Assembly: GCF_039555335.1 (NCBI RefSeq) | Contig: NC_092641.1 | Location: forward strand, 38,024,437-38,088,436 | Length of the DNA: 64,000 nucleotides | Direction of reading: 5' to 3' | Source of the DNA: Amphiura filiformis | Lineage: Eukaryota; Echinodermata; Ophiuroidea; Amphilepidida; Amphiuridae | In this document: positions 21,539 to 33,689 of the stretch, piece by piece | Layout of the letters: every line of letters starts with the position of its first letter | How positions within the stretch are numbered: position 1 is the stretch's first letter | Made by a program: the position numbers and the translations under genes | Notes under the pieces: model-generated | Told to the model about the DNA's origin: nothing | The model's database searches: none | The model's input: only the letters and a program-made list of their open reading frames with translations

Positions 21539-22219
21539 CCCAGCAAACACAAAAACGTTTCAAAAACGTTTTAAATAAGTTATATTTTGGCTTTTGGTTT
21601 AGGTAAAAACGTTTTAATAACATTAAAATGTCGGGTTATATAAAGGTCATGATAACGTTTTAAAACGTTTTATATGAAAACACACTACAACAATATTTTT
21701 AAATGTTTTCAAAAAATGTTATTGTAAACTATTTTTGCAAACATTTTTGCCAAATGTTTTGTCAATAACATTATGTTAAAATATTTGAACCCAGCAAATA
21801 CAGAAATGTTTTTAAAATGTTTTTTCAAAACCTTTTAATAACATTTAAATGTCGGGTTATATAAAGGTCATGAAAACGTTTTTAAAACGTTATTGCAAAT
21901 ATTTTGGGCAAACATTTTCGCAAAATATTTTTCAACCCAAAATAACATTCTGTTTAGAATGTTTTGTATCAAGTTTTCAAGAATGTTTTTGGAATGTTAT
22001 TAAAACGTTTTTATACCCTTTATACAACCTGACATTTAAACGTTTTATGTAAAACATTTTTGTTTGCTGAGCAGTAGATTATCAAAAAATGTTTTTTAAG
22101 GTTATGAAACCGTTTTATACTCTTAATATACCCTTTATATAACCCGACATTTAAACGTTTTCTGACAACCTTTTATAACCTTTTGCGAATGATGGCGAAA
22201 ACGTTTTGTGTTTGCTGGG
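21539..22219. mobile_element. MITE with cccagcaaacacaaaaacgt termini and internal 'acgttttaa' repeats
   Basis: cccagcaaacacaaaaacgt at 21539 and acgttttgtgtttgctggg ending at 22219 are inverted. The interior repeats aacgtttt.aa.aacatt, and gtcgggttatataaaggtca occurs at 21630 and 21850 and inverted near 22020 and 22130. A decayed relative lies at about 42900-43190. Confidence 0.75.
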
Positions 22220-23506
22220 ATTAACTGCAGTTTCTTTATTCAACATCATTACAGGTTCATACTTGACAAATTTATGATGAATGGATAGACTTTCATTAAA
22301 TATTGAAAAAACCCAAAACTACTCATGCCTAATTTACATAATAATATCATGAATACATAATTAGCTGTAATTAGCTAATTTGCATAATTAATTACTTTTT
22401 GTGTATTTTTTGTTATCAATTGAAATAACTTTGTATACATATGTGTGCAAAAAAAACCGCACCCTGATATCATGTACGGTTTTCTATTGGCATCAATTTT
22501 GCATATTAATTAGCTGAACTTAGTCATTTTTTCACCTTTAATTTGTCTGCAGATTGGCTGAAATAGCTAAAATAGTATATTTGGTTAATTTATTATAATT
22601 ATTCAATGCTAGATTTTTAAATTTTGTTTTCTTTAACGAAGTACGGAAAGATAGGCATTTAACCTGTGATACTTAAATTAACGCTGCTTTTTTAAGCAAG
22701 GGTCCAAATAAACCTTCAAAATCTCGAAATGTGTCAATTTTGTCATTATAGCCATTTGTGGCAGGTTTTAATTCCATTTACGACCATCTTAAAATTGACA
22801 CTACATCACAATGCATTGACCGATTTCAATTCCGTTTTTTGATTTTTGATTCTTTAATAAAGCTCATTCATGTAGAAACATTAAATAACGTGTTTCTGCT
22901 GCGCTTATTTTTGGGGTGATATGCCTAATTTTAGTACTTGCTCTATGTTTCAATTACTTATTCTTTGCAAAATATCTGAATTTTTAACCTGGTACAAGCT
23001 TTAATAACGGGGGACCATACATTTGTATGAGAAAGGAAATCTACATCTTATCCAAACTCCCGTGTTAATCAAATGCACATTTTGCTTCACCGGGCCGCTC
23101 TGACTTGGTCGCATTTGCAAGAGGGGTGCCACGAAACCGTAATAGGTACAAATTTAGTACTTTCTGTCAATCAAGTATGGTTCATTCTCTACATGTCAAT
23201 CTTTAAATTATTAGCATAGTCCTTATAATAACGGGGGACCGCCTTGATAAGTAAATGATAGCAAACCAGTGAAAAATACCCCAAAACTCAGTACATGTCA
23301 ATAGCGTCATTATCGATTGGATTAGTCGACCGTAGCGGACAATTCGATCGCTCATTGGATTAATATTATCACGTGGTAAGAAATTTGCACTGGACAATCG
23401 ATTACTCTAATGGTTTAGTACTGCATATTTCGGTTTAATCTTCACTAAGCGGGTTTATGGCTGAAAAGGTCACGGTGAATTTGCCGTGGACAAAACTGCA
23501 CTATGA
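22220..23506. other. Non-coding stretch
   Basis: AT-rich, no ORF or RNA signature. cgttaataacggggga-like phrases recur at 23000 and 23225. Confidence 0.4.
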
Positions 23507-24052
23507 GGCGTAGATCCCTGGGGATCCACCAAATATTTTTATATGGGGGATGGTCCATGCAATCACCCCCCATGTTGACGCCCGTATGTGGGTTTCTGAC
23601 AAATTTAACCTCATTGGCCATTTTATCGTAAAAAGTGCCAAGTTTTGCGCTCTCCTCGCGTATTTTGTTCCACTTTTACACCATAGGCTTATTTAGCCAT
23701 TTTAGATTCAATATAATAGGCGTAGATCCCGGGGGATTTATCCCCCAATATTTTACCAGGGGGATGGTCCATACAATCATCCCCCCCAATGTTGACGCCT
23801 GATAATTGGTTTCTGACCAAATTAACACCATATTTGCCAATGTTAGCCCCAAAAGTGCAAAATTTCGCGAGCTTCGCGCGCATTTATTATACTTTTACAC
23901 CATATTTTATCAGTTTAGCTTCAAAATAGTCACAAAAATTTGCGCGCTTTTGTACCATAACCTTATTCTGTTGCCAAAAGGTGCTGGTTTGACTATACTT
24001 GAAGAATTTTGTCCAATTCCATCCCCTCCAATGTCAAAAAGAAATCTACGCC
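23507..24052. repeat. Element with ggcgtagat termini and an internal duplication
   Basis: ggcgtagatcc occurs at 23507 and again at 23719, each followed by a 'gggggatggtcca..caatcaccccc' phrase and ttgacgcc. The right end aatctacgcc (24043-24052) is inverted relative to the left end. Confidence 0.55.
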
Positions 24053-24786
24053 ACTGATTTGTATGCAAGATTAGCAACACGCACCTCACCATTCGTCAAC
24101 GCCAGTGACCTACTTACATCCTGGGGAAAGGGGAATGTTGCACCCCTGCTCGTAATACCGAGATAAAATTTACTAACATTTGCAATTTAATAGCGTTAAT
24201 TTTTTTTTGCACTTCGCGCAGTCATCGGAACAATGTGATTGCTACCTTTTTGAAAATGTTTTTTTTTTTTATCTTGGAACTTCTTCAAAATTCAGAGATT
24301 TTAATTCTATTTTTTCTAAGTTATATAATTCATGAATAAGAGTGCAGGGAAAACCCTCCGGTCCGATACCTTGAAAAGGCCTAAATGTAAAAGCTTGTGA
24401 GCTTGGGGCTCTAGCCCCTGGACCAGGGGCTTTGCCCCCTCGACTCCACCAGGGGATCTAATATTATAAGGCGGATCCCAGCATTGAATTGCCAATAAAA
24501 ATACTCCTATAAACCCTATAAGTGAGCAAAGCGTTGGACTGCAGTAATTTCCTCCCCTAATTTTGTTAGGCCTTCGGCCTATTTGCCTTTTTTAAGTTAT
24601 GGTGATTTTTTTAGTGAAAGTGGAAGATTTGTTTGTACTCATTTCGTGTGTGATTTCTTTTTCTGTGTTCAAAAGAGTGTTAAGTGTCCATTCAGGTATA
24701 ACTGATACGGTCAAAAATTAATCACTCAAATGGGTGATTTTTATATTTTTAAAAATCTCCAAAATTCGAGGGGGGAAACTCCAACC

Positions 24787-25061
24787 AGGGGTGTAGCCAG
24801 GATTTATTTTTAAGAGGGGTTGCTGATTTTGAAATGGGAGACCTTTTTTGACATTTTTCCACATTTTTGGACATATTTGATCAAAAAAGCAAAAGAAGAA
24901 TCTAATCTTTGCGCTTGCTACGCTCGCAGTTGGGCAAGTTTGGACCTTTTTGACCGAAAACCATTAAAAAACAACTTTTTTTTTCGCTCGCTACGCTCGC
25001 AAAGTGGATTTTTTTCGGGTCTTTGATGATTAGAGGGGGGAACATCCCTGCCTACGCCCCT
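24787..25061. mobile_element. MITE-like element with caggggtgtagccagg ends
   Basis: caggggtgtagccaggat on the left and ctgcctacgcccctg on the right are inverted. A related pair of ends bounds 37529-37680. Confidence 0.55.
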
Positions 25062-26292
25062 GTCTCCAACACCCCCTCCCCGCAAGCTCGCCGCCGCGGC
25101 GCGCCGTTGCAACGCGTTGGTTAATCACCGAGACTTTACATCGCCAACGTGCAGTGACTTTTTTCGCCTAAAATAGCCCCTGGTACGGAATCACAGACGG
25201 ACATTGCAAAAGCAGTAGGCCTATGCCTCGCGGTGGAGGCATAGTAAGTGCATATTCAGAGTGATTTTTTGCCTTCAACCACCAAAAACAACAAAAGCCT
25301 GTTATCATGACAACCAATCAATGTCTGCTGATTTTTTAACATTTTTTTCTTACATCCAGGTTAAAGGGCCCCTGGCAAAGTTCCATGTGGGATCGTGTCC
25401 ATGAGTGTGAGGACGTAGACGAAAGAAATCTAATGAGTCCACATAATGTTAATGCTAATGTCAAGATGAGACGTAGCTTTAACACTATCTCACCAATTTA
25501 AACGACGATGAAGTTGCTGATAACTTCTTACTTTGAGCCAATACCGTCATTCCATTCTCATATTTATATTTTCTATCAAAACTGAAAGTATACTTAAGAG
25601 ATAATTATATACTATCAAAGTAATGTTCTGTATAGGCCCTACGTATTTGTTTTTTATTTATATTTGAAGCAATCTTTACATTCGTGTACCTAAGCTTTTT
25701 GAAATTGAAACTCGTGATTAAGGTTAATTAATTATTTTTTGATTACAGAAGTATATACATCCGCTTCAAATAATATACATTTAGTATTAAAGTGGTGTTA
25801 AAATCATCCCAGATATATCAACATAATTACTGAATAGCCCTTTCTCGTTAATAAATTCCAGCACCACGTTCTTTCCACAAAATAATAGAAGAAAATAGGC
25901 ACCCTGGCCTTCTAAAATTCCGATAAAAATTGTCACTCCACAGGGAAAATCTCATCATGAATACCTGTATTACTTAACGATGCTATTACACACAAACCCG
26001 ATAATAAAAAGAAGACTCACAAAGCTATTGAAATATCTGGAAATTACTCAACTACAGACTTAGATCAAATTATTTCTGGTGAAATTGAAAGATTTTTCTT
26101 GGGAGATTTTGACACATTTTTGGAGCCAGTCAACAGGCGCGGATCGGGCTGGGGCGTCGCGGCCCGCCCTGCCCCCCCCAAGGAAAAATGGGGGAAAAGA
26201 GAAACCATTTTGATATTAATATATTCATAAATGTACAAATATACTGTTCGCCGCCGAAGTGCTGTAATAATCGGATTAACTACCATACCCTA

Positions 26293-26574
26293 GTGGGCAC
26301 ATTAGGAAATTGACGTCAATACAACGTCGGTACGTTGTATAACTATAATGCGGGATATAATTGCTGTAAGATGGTTGTATATGAAGGTTATGTTGACGTC
26401 AATTGGTTAGTACAACGTTAAAATCAAAATTTACCTCGGTCATAAAATTATATTATTACAACGTAGGACCAACCAATTGACGTTCAAATAACTTGCATTT
26501 ATTAATATATAGCCATCTTACAACCAAAACAACGCTCCGACGTTGTATTGACGTCATTTCCCGTATGTGCCCAC
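26293..26574. mobile_element. MITE with gtgggcacat ends, unit A copy
   Basis: gtgggcacattaggaaattg followed by acgtcaatacaacgtcg is inverted at the right end (cgacgttgtattgacgtca ... gtgccca). Palindromic, non-coding, and shared with unit B, so it is older than the duplication. Confidence 0.75.
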
Positions 26575-26944
26575 AAGGTGAAAACAATTTTTGAATATCC
26601 CGCTGCACTCATCACCTGTGTATGTCTTCAATCATAGATTGAATACAATACCGCTCTTTTCAAAGATACTAATCTTACAGGTGCAAGTGATCAGCATGAT
26701 ATGGTTCAATGCAGAGGTACGAAATTTACGTGTTGAATTTTGAATCAAGAAATATTTTTGTTTACGTATTATAAAAAACCTTTACTACTTTTCCGTAAAT
26801 TTTCTTTCTTCGATTCAACTTCCAATGAAATCTTCTTTCTTCTCAACTATCGGTTGATTCCGCTCGGTTCAGCTCAGCGAGTAAACAAAAATGTCCGACT
26901 GGAAATACACTACACACTAGCCATCTGACAGGAATTCAAGATTC

Positions 26945-27735
26945 AACGTGGGAACGGTGGTTCTGACGGGCTTCTCCAAAGCGTTCGATATGATATAGCA
27001 CAACATCCTCATTGAGAAATTTATCCACTTGGGAGTCCGCAGAGCCATCGTTCCTTGGTTGTGTGACGTTGTCAGCAACCGTATGCAATGCGTCCGCTAC
27101 AATCAATCACTCTCTGAGTTCTCAATGGTGCCCTCCCACAGGGGACTAAACTCAGCCCAATCGGCTTCCAGGTTATCATGATGCAGTTCAGATCAAAGAT
27201 GCAAGCGTCAACTGTTGGAAGTACGTGGATGACCTGACACTTGCTGAAAATCGTCCGTATTCCCAGCCAAGCAAGCTTCAAGATACACTGGACGAGTTCA
27301 CTGAGCGGACAAAAAAAAAAACTTAGCTTGAACCCTAGGAAGTGTCAGGCCATCCAGGTTTGTTTCAAAACCAAACCACCGCCCCCTATTGACCTTAAGA
27401 TAGCTGGTAAGCCCTTTAACTTAGTAACTGAGGCTAAAATACTAGTGGTTCAGCTGCAAAATGACCTGAAGTGGGACAAAAATGTTATTGAAATAACAAG
27501 GAAGTCCAACTAAAAGTTGTGTATGCTATAAAAACTGCTGAAATTTTTTTGGTTTCAATGATGAAGAACTTATTACTGTGTACAAAGGTGCGCCATATTC
27601 TTGAGTAGGCCTACGCAGATGTCACCTGGCACTCCCCGTTAACAACAAATCAAACAAAGTCACTTGAACAACTCCAAAGACGTGCATGCAGGATCATTTT
27701 AGGCCTCATGCTGAAGAGAAGAGAAGATCATTTGC
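26945..27735 (+). pseudogene. Non-LTR retrotransposon reverse transcriptase fragment, unit A copy
   Basis: A reading across frames gives VVLTGFSKAFDMI, then a stop where the paralogue has AH, then IEKFIHLGV, LPQGT-like and GFQVIM phrases, the catalytic KYVDDLTLAEN motif (about 27215-27250), KLSLNP.KCQ.IQVCF, and the C-terminal LEQLQRRACRIIL. This is the RT palm to thumb of a jockey/CR1-type LINE. Stops and frameshifts make it inactive. Confidence 0.8.
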
Positions 27736-27924
27736 TGAAGGTTAGTCGAAGGGCTTGCCGACTCAGAGAGAAATATGGCTATAACGGAGAGGGAGAGAGA
27801 GAGACTTACAGGCAAATAAACTACAGAAACCGCGTCAAAGAGACAGAACGAGAGTCTAAGACTAGTATTAAACATTTCCCGTTTGGTGCTCAAATTCGTC
27901 ATTATCCATGTTATCATTCCCATT

Positions 27925-28082
27925 CGGGTGTTCAGATTGCAGATTTAGCTTTGGCTGTCCTTCAACCTTCGATTTAACTACAGGCATTTGTACACTGTCA
28001 CGGGGAGACTCTATTCTTTTCCTGAGGTTCCATTTCTTCAACAGGTTCTTCGGTTAAATATACCAAACCTGGGTGATCTTTT
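27925..28082 (-). pseudogene. Orphaned C-terminal tail of the unit A membrane-protein gene
   Basis: Downstream of the premature stop, the sequence still matches the tail of the unit B protein (acctgttgaagaa, ggttgaaggacagccaaa on the minus strand) but is out of frame after the A insertion described for 28083-30302. The tail loss is therefore recent. Confidence 0.7.
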
Positions 28083-30302
28083 TTAAATTTTTTCAAGTAT
28101 TTTTTCTATTTTTCGTTTCAGATCCTGTCTTCGCACCTCTTCATTTGCAGCTGATCGTATGGTGTTGTTAATTATAGGTACAGCAAAAGATATGACAAGT
28201 GAAAAGATCAAAGTTGCTGAATCAGACAGCTGATCAAGCACATTGACTTCTTTCAACACTTCAAACCCTATCAAAACCAAGAATGAAATTACGGAAAGAC
28301 GCAACAAGCTTTTCACAAGCTCTAGACGTATAGGCCGGCAGTGGGAGGCAATATACCAAAACAGATCCTCCGAAATGGTAGCCCGTGATGTGGTTTTGCA
28401 TCCGACTGAAGAACTTTCGTCAAGTTTTCTTGCCTTCTTTATGAGAATCAAATTCATTTGATAGTATCGATCATAAAATTCAGTTATGGTCATCACAGTA
28501 TAGCTCAATATTGCAGCAACCATGAAGAAAATCGGATCAAGCACCACTATGTTGATCAGGACACCTGCAAATGTATATTCTATGGTATCTGCGATCAAGG
28601 CAGCAATGCCAGCAACCAAACGTATCACACCAAACAGCAACGGGGAACATACAAGGATTAACAATACATAATGTGCACAATATGTGCAAGTTCTCGGACC
28701 TTCTTCATCATCCATCCAAGTTAAAAACATGACAACAGTGTATACCAATGGACTGTACCATATCAGCAACGTAACCATCAACAGAAATGATATCGGTACT
28801 TTTACCACTAAAGATGCGCAGCCATGGCAATGGTCATTTATCTTTTTCCCAAATGATGTGTGATTCCATAGCCAATTCCAGATAATGCGCCGATCTATGG
28901 CCATTAGCCATCGGTGGGACATGTAATGAAAAAATTGGTTTTGCCAAGGTTGTTTTCGATCAGCCTTCACTACTTGATTTTCTACGGGTAAATCCTTGCC
29001 TAACAGACGTTTTCTCTGTATGTCCGGTTCTAAAAATATCGGTTGATCAACATCATCGTCATGATCATAAATCAGTGCAGTTGTAATGAGGACATACGCG
29101 ATGAAAAGCAAGATTAGTATCCCTGTCATACTCCAGTACGCGTTATAATTGACGGAAACACGAAAAGCGGATGCCATTCGGACAGAGTAAGTTTCATCAA
29201 ATAACCTCAAGATAATAGCTTCCCAGTAGCTGATAAGGAACATTAGGCCAATCAACCCAATTCTTCGGATGATTATGACACCAATATGAAGATTAAAACT
29301 GCCTTTAGAACTAGGAATGTTGTCTTTCCAATAGAGCAATATGTATTTGAGACCAATTGGGAGGCTCGTGTTTCTGTCAAAACGGAATGAATTTCCTACC
29401 TTAATGGGAGGATGTTTTTGGATCATTATACCTATTGCAAACGGAGAGCACAAGACCCCAAGAATTAAAATAGTGTGGTACATAATAGACAGCCAAAGGA
29501 AAGACTCATTGTCTTGTGGAGTGACAATTTTATCATCGGAAGACCAACATGCTATTTCGATACTGTCTGGTAAATACATAAATACATGAAGGTTAAGAAT
29601 CCAAGCTTTTAAAGTACCTCTCACGTTTGTTATATTATGGTAAAATTCTTGACAAACTTTAAATCTATTATATTCTTGATTATTTTCCTCATACGCTAAT
29701 TGGAATACATCAATGAGAAATTCATAAACAGCCAGGTACTTCGCATAATCGGATATATTTTGAAACTCCATGCATGATTCAATCGATACTTCCAATTGGT
29801 AATGGTATACATCTGGACTTAAGGTACCAAGCGAGAGGTGTAGAAAATTTGGTGAAAAGGTGCGAAGCAAATACCCCTTTCCTTCGCTCACCCAAGTCCA
29901 CAAAAGAGGGTCAATCGCAGCTGGTATATCATTCAAATACGCGGTATCAGAGTCAAATTCCAAATCTATGAAGAGTAGCTTCACATAGATCAACGCTGGA
30001 TTCAAACGAAGTTTTCTTTGAAGAACTGCAAACGAATCATTGGTTGTTGCTAATGTACAGTTTCGTATTTCCCAGCTGGGAGGAATTGTAGTCGTTGGTG
30101 ACAACAATGTAGTGTGCTTTACTGAAGTCGTTGTTGGCGTTGCAGTAGTGGTTTCCTCAGTAGTATTGTATTGGTCAGAAGATCTGTCCAAGAAGAGCAC
30201 CTTTTGATGGGTCGACACGATAAGTAGCATCACAATATGGAGGAATAACATCACATGTGCCTTATTCCCACGATGAAAAGTAGGCCTAATAGCCAGTGCC
30301 AT
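28083..30302 (-). CDS. Multi-pass membrane protein, unit A paralogue, C-terminally truncated
   Basis: A 739-residue ORF on the minus strand. I chose the ATG at 30300-30302 because it follows a strong acceptor (tcttttcttcag, exon edge at about 30314) shared with unit B. The N-terminus has a hydrophobic signal-like segment (MLFLHIVMLLIV), then a Thr-rich mucin-like stretch (residues about 45-75) and a roughly 200-residue ectodomain with several Asn-X-Ser/Thr sites and Cys residues. About eight membrane segments follow (for example LILGVLCSPFAIGIMI, MTGILILLFIAYVLI, ISFLLMVTLLIWYSPLVYTV, ATLIFSLVISFAVPII). A long cytoplasmic loop lies between the third and fourth. Function and family are not recognised; a receptor or channel-like role would be a guess. 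An extra A in a poly-A run shifts the frame near residue 730 and ends the protein at ILEKI, about 70 residues short of the unit B copy. Confidence 0.85.
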   Translation of the reverse strand: MALAIRPTFHRGNKAHVMLFLHIVMLLIVSTHQKVLFLDRSSDQYNTTEETTTATPTTTSVKHTTLLSPTTTIPPSWEIRNCTLATTNDSFAVLQRKLRLNPALIYVKLLFIDLEFDSDTAYLNDIPAAIDPLLWTWVSEGKGYLLRTFSPNFLHLSLGTLSPDVYHYQLEVSIESCMEFQNISDYAKYLAVYEFLIDVFQLAYEENNQEYNRFKVCQEFYHNITNVRGTLKAWILNLHVFMYLPDSIEIACWSSDDKIVTPQDNESFLWLSIMYHTILILGVLCSPFAIGIMIQKHPPIKVGNSFRFDRNTSLPIGLKYILLYWKDNIPSSKGSFNLHIGVIIIRRIGLIGLMFLISYWEAIILRLFDETYSVRMASAFRVSVNYNAYWSMTGILILLFIAYVLITTALIYDHDDDVDQPIFLEPDIQRKRLLGKDLPVENQVVKADRKQPWQNQFFHYMSHRWLMAIDRRIIWNWLWNHTSFGKKINDHCHGCASLVVKVPISFLLMVTLLIWYSPLVYTVVMFLTWMDDEEGPRTCTYCAHYVLLILVCSPLLFGVIRLVAGIAALIADTIEYTFAGVLINIVVLDPIFFMVAAILSYTVMTITEFYDRYYQMNLILIKKARKLDESSSVGCKTTSRATISEDLFWYIASHCRPIRLELVKSLLRLSVISFLVLIGFEVLKEVNVLDQLSDSATLIFSLVISFAVPIINNTIRSAANEEVRRQDLKRKIEKILEKI

Positions 30303-30314
30303 TATGTGTGATTT

Positions 30315-31086
30315 CTGAAGAAAAGATTTAAAGCATTTGAATTGTAATTTGATATCGAGATGTGAAATCAACCAATTAAAAGAAGCATAACTACTAAATT
30401 TTGGTTTGATTTACAAAATAAGGTCACAACTGTGAGGCGTTGTGCGATGGGGTTGGTATAATTTACATTGTTTTTGATGCCTCACTGCGAAAAATCGAGC
30501 AGCTCATCTACCAAAAAATTGCTGGTTATGGAGTACAAATATATCACCAACTTTAGGCAAAATGGTGTTTTGAATGCATCGTGGAGTTTTAACCATGAGA
30601 AAATTACGAATTTCTCTGTGCCTTTTAACACATACGAGAATAGGAACTTGATTTTATGGTGAGAGCCCTAACTAAGATGAGACATCAAATATTACTACAT
30701 GCAAAATATTTTTCTTCCAAACTCATGAGTTTTCTAAATTGAAATGTATATAATTATGTATACATACTTACTCGCTAACGTTTTTTCTAGGAGCTCTCTT
30801 CTTCTGATACTGCGCAAAACCTCAAACAGAGTATCGACACACATTGGTTGATTTGCAAGCATACAAGCGCACAACATGCTCCACTTGAACAGCATATACA
30901 AAATAAGAAGTTTGATGTGGAAGAGCTGGAGCATGTATCCACGTATGATACTTAAGATTGAGTGATTTATTTCATTTTCTCACGTAATGTTAAGGTCAAG
31001 TCAACGATTGACTGATAGGATGGGTTTCTTTAGATAAGACACGTAAATTTTATAACAGTGATCAGCATTAGGAAATATAAAATTAT
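30315..31086. other. Upstream flank / presumed 5' intron of the unit A gene
   Basis: Non-coding, colinear with 37449-38097 and then 42347-42640 of unit B. The point between about 30605 and 30640 is the empty site of the large unit B insertion. Confidence 0.6.
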
Positions 31087-31476
31087 GCCGTATAAAATTA
31101 ATGTTTTGGCTCTCGTCCCCTCCCTCCTTAATTTCTGGGATTTGTCTCTTTTTGTTTACATTTTTCAATTTTTATTAGACTTTGGAATGATTTATGAAAA
31201 CTTCATACATATGAATAAGTTTATTAGAGAACAAAGATCACGTCCAAGTCTTTTTGTGGTACTTTTTGGGATTTATCTTTCAGAATCTCACACTTAAAAA
31301 GGGCCTCATCCTTTCCTCGAGCACTGTTGGAAAAGACTGAAAACTACTGACAATGCTCATTTTACATTGGAAACAAACAACCAAAAACAAAAGAACAAAA
31401 AAACAAAAAAATCTCCATCCCTCATCAATTCATGAAAATCCTCTGGACGAGAACCAAAACATTAATTTTATACGGC
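31087..31476. mobile_element. MITE inserted in unit A only
   Basis: gccgtataaaattaatgttt followed by tggctctcgtcc at the left is inverted at the right end (ggacgagaaccaaaacatta ... tacggc). In unit B, sequences matching the two flanks are adjacent (about 42665-42675), which gives an empty site. Confidence 0.8.
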
Positions 31477-32374
31477 CGTAGTAGTAGCTCAAAGTTGAAT
31501 TTGTCGTCAATGTTCACATATGTGTAATTATATGGATCATAATCATGTAAATGTCTATAAAGTTTTAGATAAGGCAGTTTCAATATTAAAAATCGGTGTT
31601 CTATAAGCCATAGTAAAGTCATATATTGTGTAAAGCAGTCAGCTTGTGCCACTTCCGTGTGTTTGTGTACTAATTTGAGTGACTGAATTGAGTTGAATCA
31701 TGAACCATCTGCATGGTCGGTGCACCGATCATCTGCGTAATTTTAATAAATTTTATAAATTTGAAATACATGTAAATATTTCGTATTATCTATTTACCAA
31801 TGTCAATTAAGTGAAAGACAAACATATATAAAACCTTTGTTTTTGTTCTAAAATCTTTGACGATATAAGCATTGAAAGTTCACTTTACGTGGTACAAACT
31901 TGATACGTGCGATTAAGTAAAATTGGGCTTAATGTTTGAACCTGACTGAAATAGGAAAGAAACCAAGTATAGTTTTTCTGTAATCCAAGATATTACTGAT
32001 TCTACTGATATCACTTTTACGCCATGAACCATTTTTTTTTTTTTATATCAAAAATGCTAATCATCATGATCATGAAAGTCAATTCTTCGCGATGTAAGTT
32101 TGATATGATTGAAAAATGTCAAAAGTGGCCCAACTCGTTTTCTGGACGATTTAGTTAATTGAGCATAGCGTTTGAGCCCGAACTAGTAAAGAAACCAAAT
32201 AAAGTTTTTCTGTTAGCCAAGATATTACTGATTCCACTGCATATAACATTGTTGCCATGAACTCTTTGTTTGGTCTAAAACATGTAAATGGCGAAATTGC
32301 AATTGAATAATTTTTATTGTTACAATCTGTATATAAAAAAGAAGTGGGAGTAGTTCAATACCCTTTCATTACCA
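31477..32374. other. Non-coding flank of unit A
   Basis: The part to about 31600 matches unit B 42675-42765. The rest has an internal direct repeat: caagatattactgattc occurs near 31987 and 32217, with similar flanks. No gene. Confidence 0.45.
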
Positions 32375-33091
32375 TTTACTTCATCAAAATCAATATCAAC
32401 AGTAGATAGCAACACTACTTCATCAAGACCAATATCAGCAAATAGCAACATTACTCCATCAACGTCAATAGCTTCACTACTTCATCAACACCAATCTCAT
32501 CAATACCAATATCAACAATAAATACTTAATCAACATGCTTTGTTGTTGTTGCTAGCTTTTAAGCTAAGGGCTCTACTTCATTAACACTAATATCAGCAGT
32601 TGATAGCAAAACTACTTTATCAATACCAATATCAGCAGTAGATAGCAACAGTACTTTATTAACACCAATATCAGCAGCAGATAACAAAACTACTTTACCA
32701 AAACCAATTATCAGTAGCAGATAAGAACGCTAATATCAGCAGATAGCAATACTACTTCATTAACACCAATATCAGCAATAGATAGCAAAACTACTTTACC
32801 AACACCAATTATCAACAGCATAAAGGTACGCTACTTCATCAACACCAATACTAGCAATACTACTTCATTAGCACCAATATAAGCAGTTGATAGCATCACT
32901 ACTTAATCAATACCAATATCAACAATAAATACTTGATTGTCTGTGGTTGCTGGCTTTCAAGCCAAGGCCTTTACTCAATTAACACCAATATCAGCAGTAG
33001 ATAGCAAAACTACTTTATCAACACAAAGTCAGCAGTAGATAGGAACACTACTTCATGAACACCAATATCAGTAGATAGCAATACTACTTCA
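32375..33091. repeat. Minisatellite, degenerate, about 39-bp period, unit A
   Basis: Repeats of a unit reading roughly aacaccaatatcagcagtag-atagcaacactacttcatc, irregular and interrupted by unrelated bases (for example 32540-32570). Homologous to 43191-44041. Confidence 0.85.
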
Positions 33092-33689
33092 GTACCTAAG
33101 CTTTTTGAAATTGAAACTAGTGATTAAGGTTAATTAATTATTTTTTGATTACAGAAGTATATACATCCGCTTCAAATAATATACATTTAGTATTAAAGTG
33201 GTGTTAAAATCATCCCAGATATATCAACATAATTACTGAATAGCCCTTTCTCGTTAATAAATTCCAGCACCACGTTCTTTCCACAAATAGAAGAAAATAG
33301 GCACCCTTCTAAAATTCCGATAAAAATTGTCACTCCACAGGGAAAATCTCATCATGAATACCTGTATTACTTAACGATGCCTTCACACACAAACCCGATA
33401 ATAAAAGAAGACTCACAAAGCTATTGAAATATCTGGAAATTACTCAACTACAGACTTAGATCAAATTATTTCTGGTGAAATTGAAAGATTTTTCTTGGGA
33501 GATTTTGACACATTTTTGGAGCCAGTCAACAGGCGCGGATCGGGCCGGGCGTCGCGGCCCGCCCTATCCAGAAAAAAAAGGAAAAATGGGGAAAAGAGAA
33601 ACCATTTTGATATTAATATATTTATAAATGTACAAATATAGTGTTCGCCGCTGAAGTGCTGTAATAATCGGATTAACTACCATACCCTA

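Larger units (their letters stand above)
20261..25184. mobile_element. Candidate 4.9-kb element with 16-bp inverted ends
   Basis: accaggggctatttta at 20261-20276 is inverted exactly at 25169-25184. The left end begins precisely where the membrane-protein copy stops. Just inside both ends there are similar 'gcagtga' and 'caacgtgc' phrases. No transposase ORF was found. The interior holds other nested repeats (21539-22219, 23507-24052, 24787-25061). The two ends could instead be separate copies of a dispersed repeat. Confidence 0.35.
25686..33091. repeat. Segmental duplication, unit A (7.4 kb)
   Basis: Colinear with unit B from gtacctaagctttttgaaat onward: a MITE, a reverse-transcriptase fragment, a membrane-protein gene (minus strand), the upstream flank and a minisatellite. 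The head-to-tail junction is at about 33091/33092, where the minisatellite of unit A meets the start of unit B. Confidence 0.9.

Noticed and set aside
21849-22052. ORF inside the acgttttaa-rich element
   Set aside because: Falls within a MITE made of short repeats, with no homology.
28243-28661. Plus-strand ORFs of 60-90 codons over the membrane-protein genes (also at 19745, 35107-35870 and 36478-37108)
   Set aside because: They are antisense shadows of the long membrane-protein frames and recur identically in each paralogue.
32375-33091. Possible CRISPR-like array
   Set aside because: Units are contiguous and degenerate with no unique spacers, and the genome is animal. It is a minisatellite.
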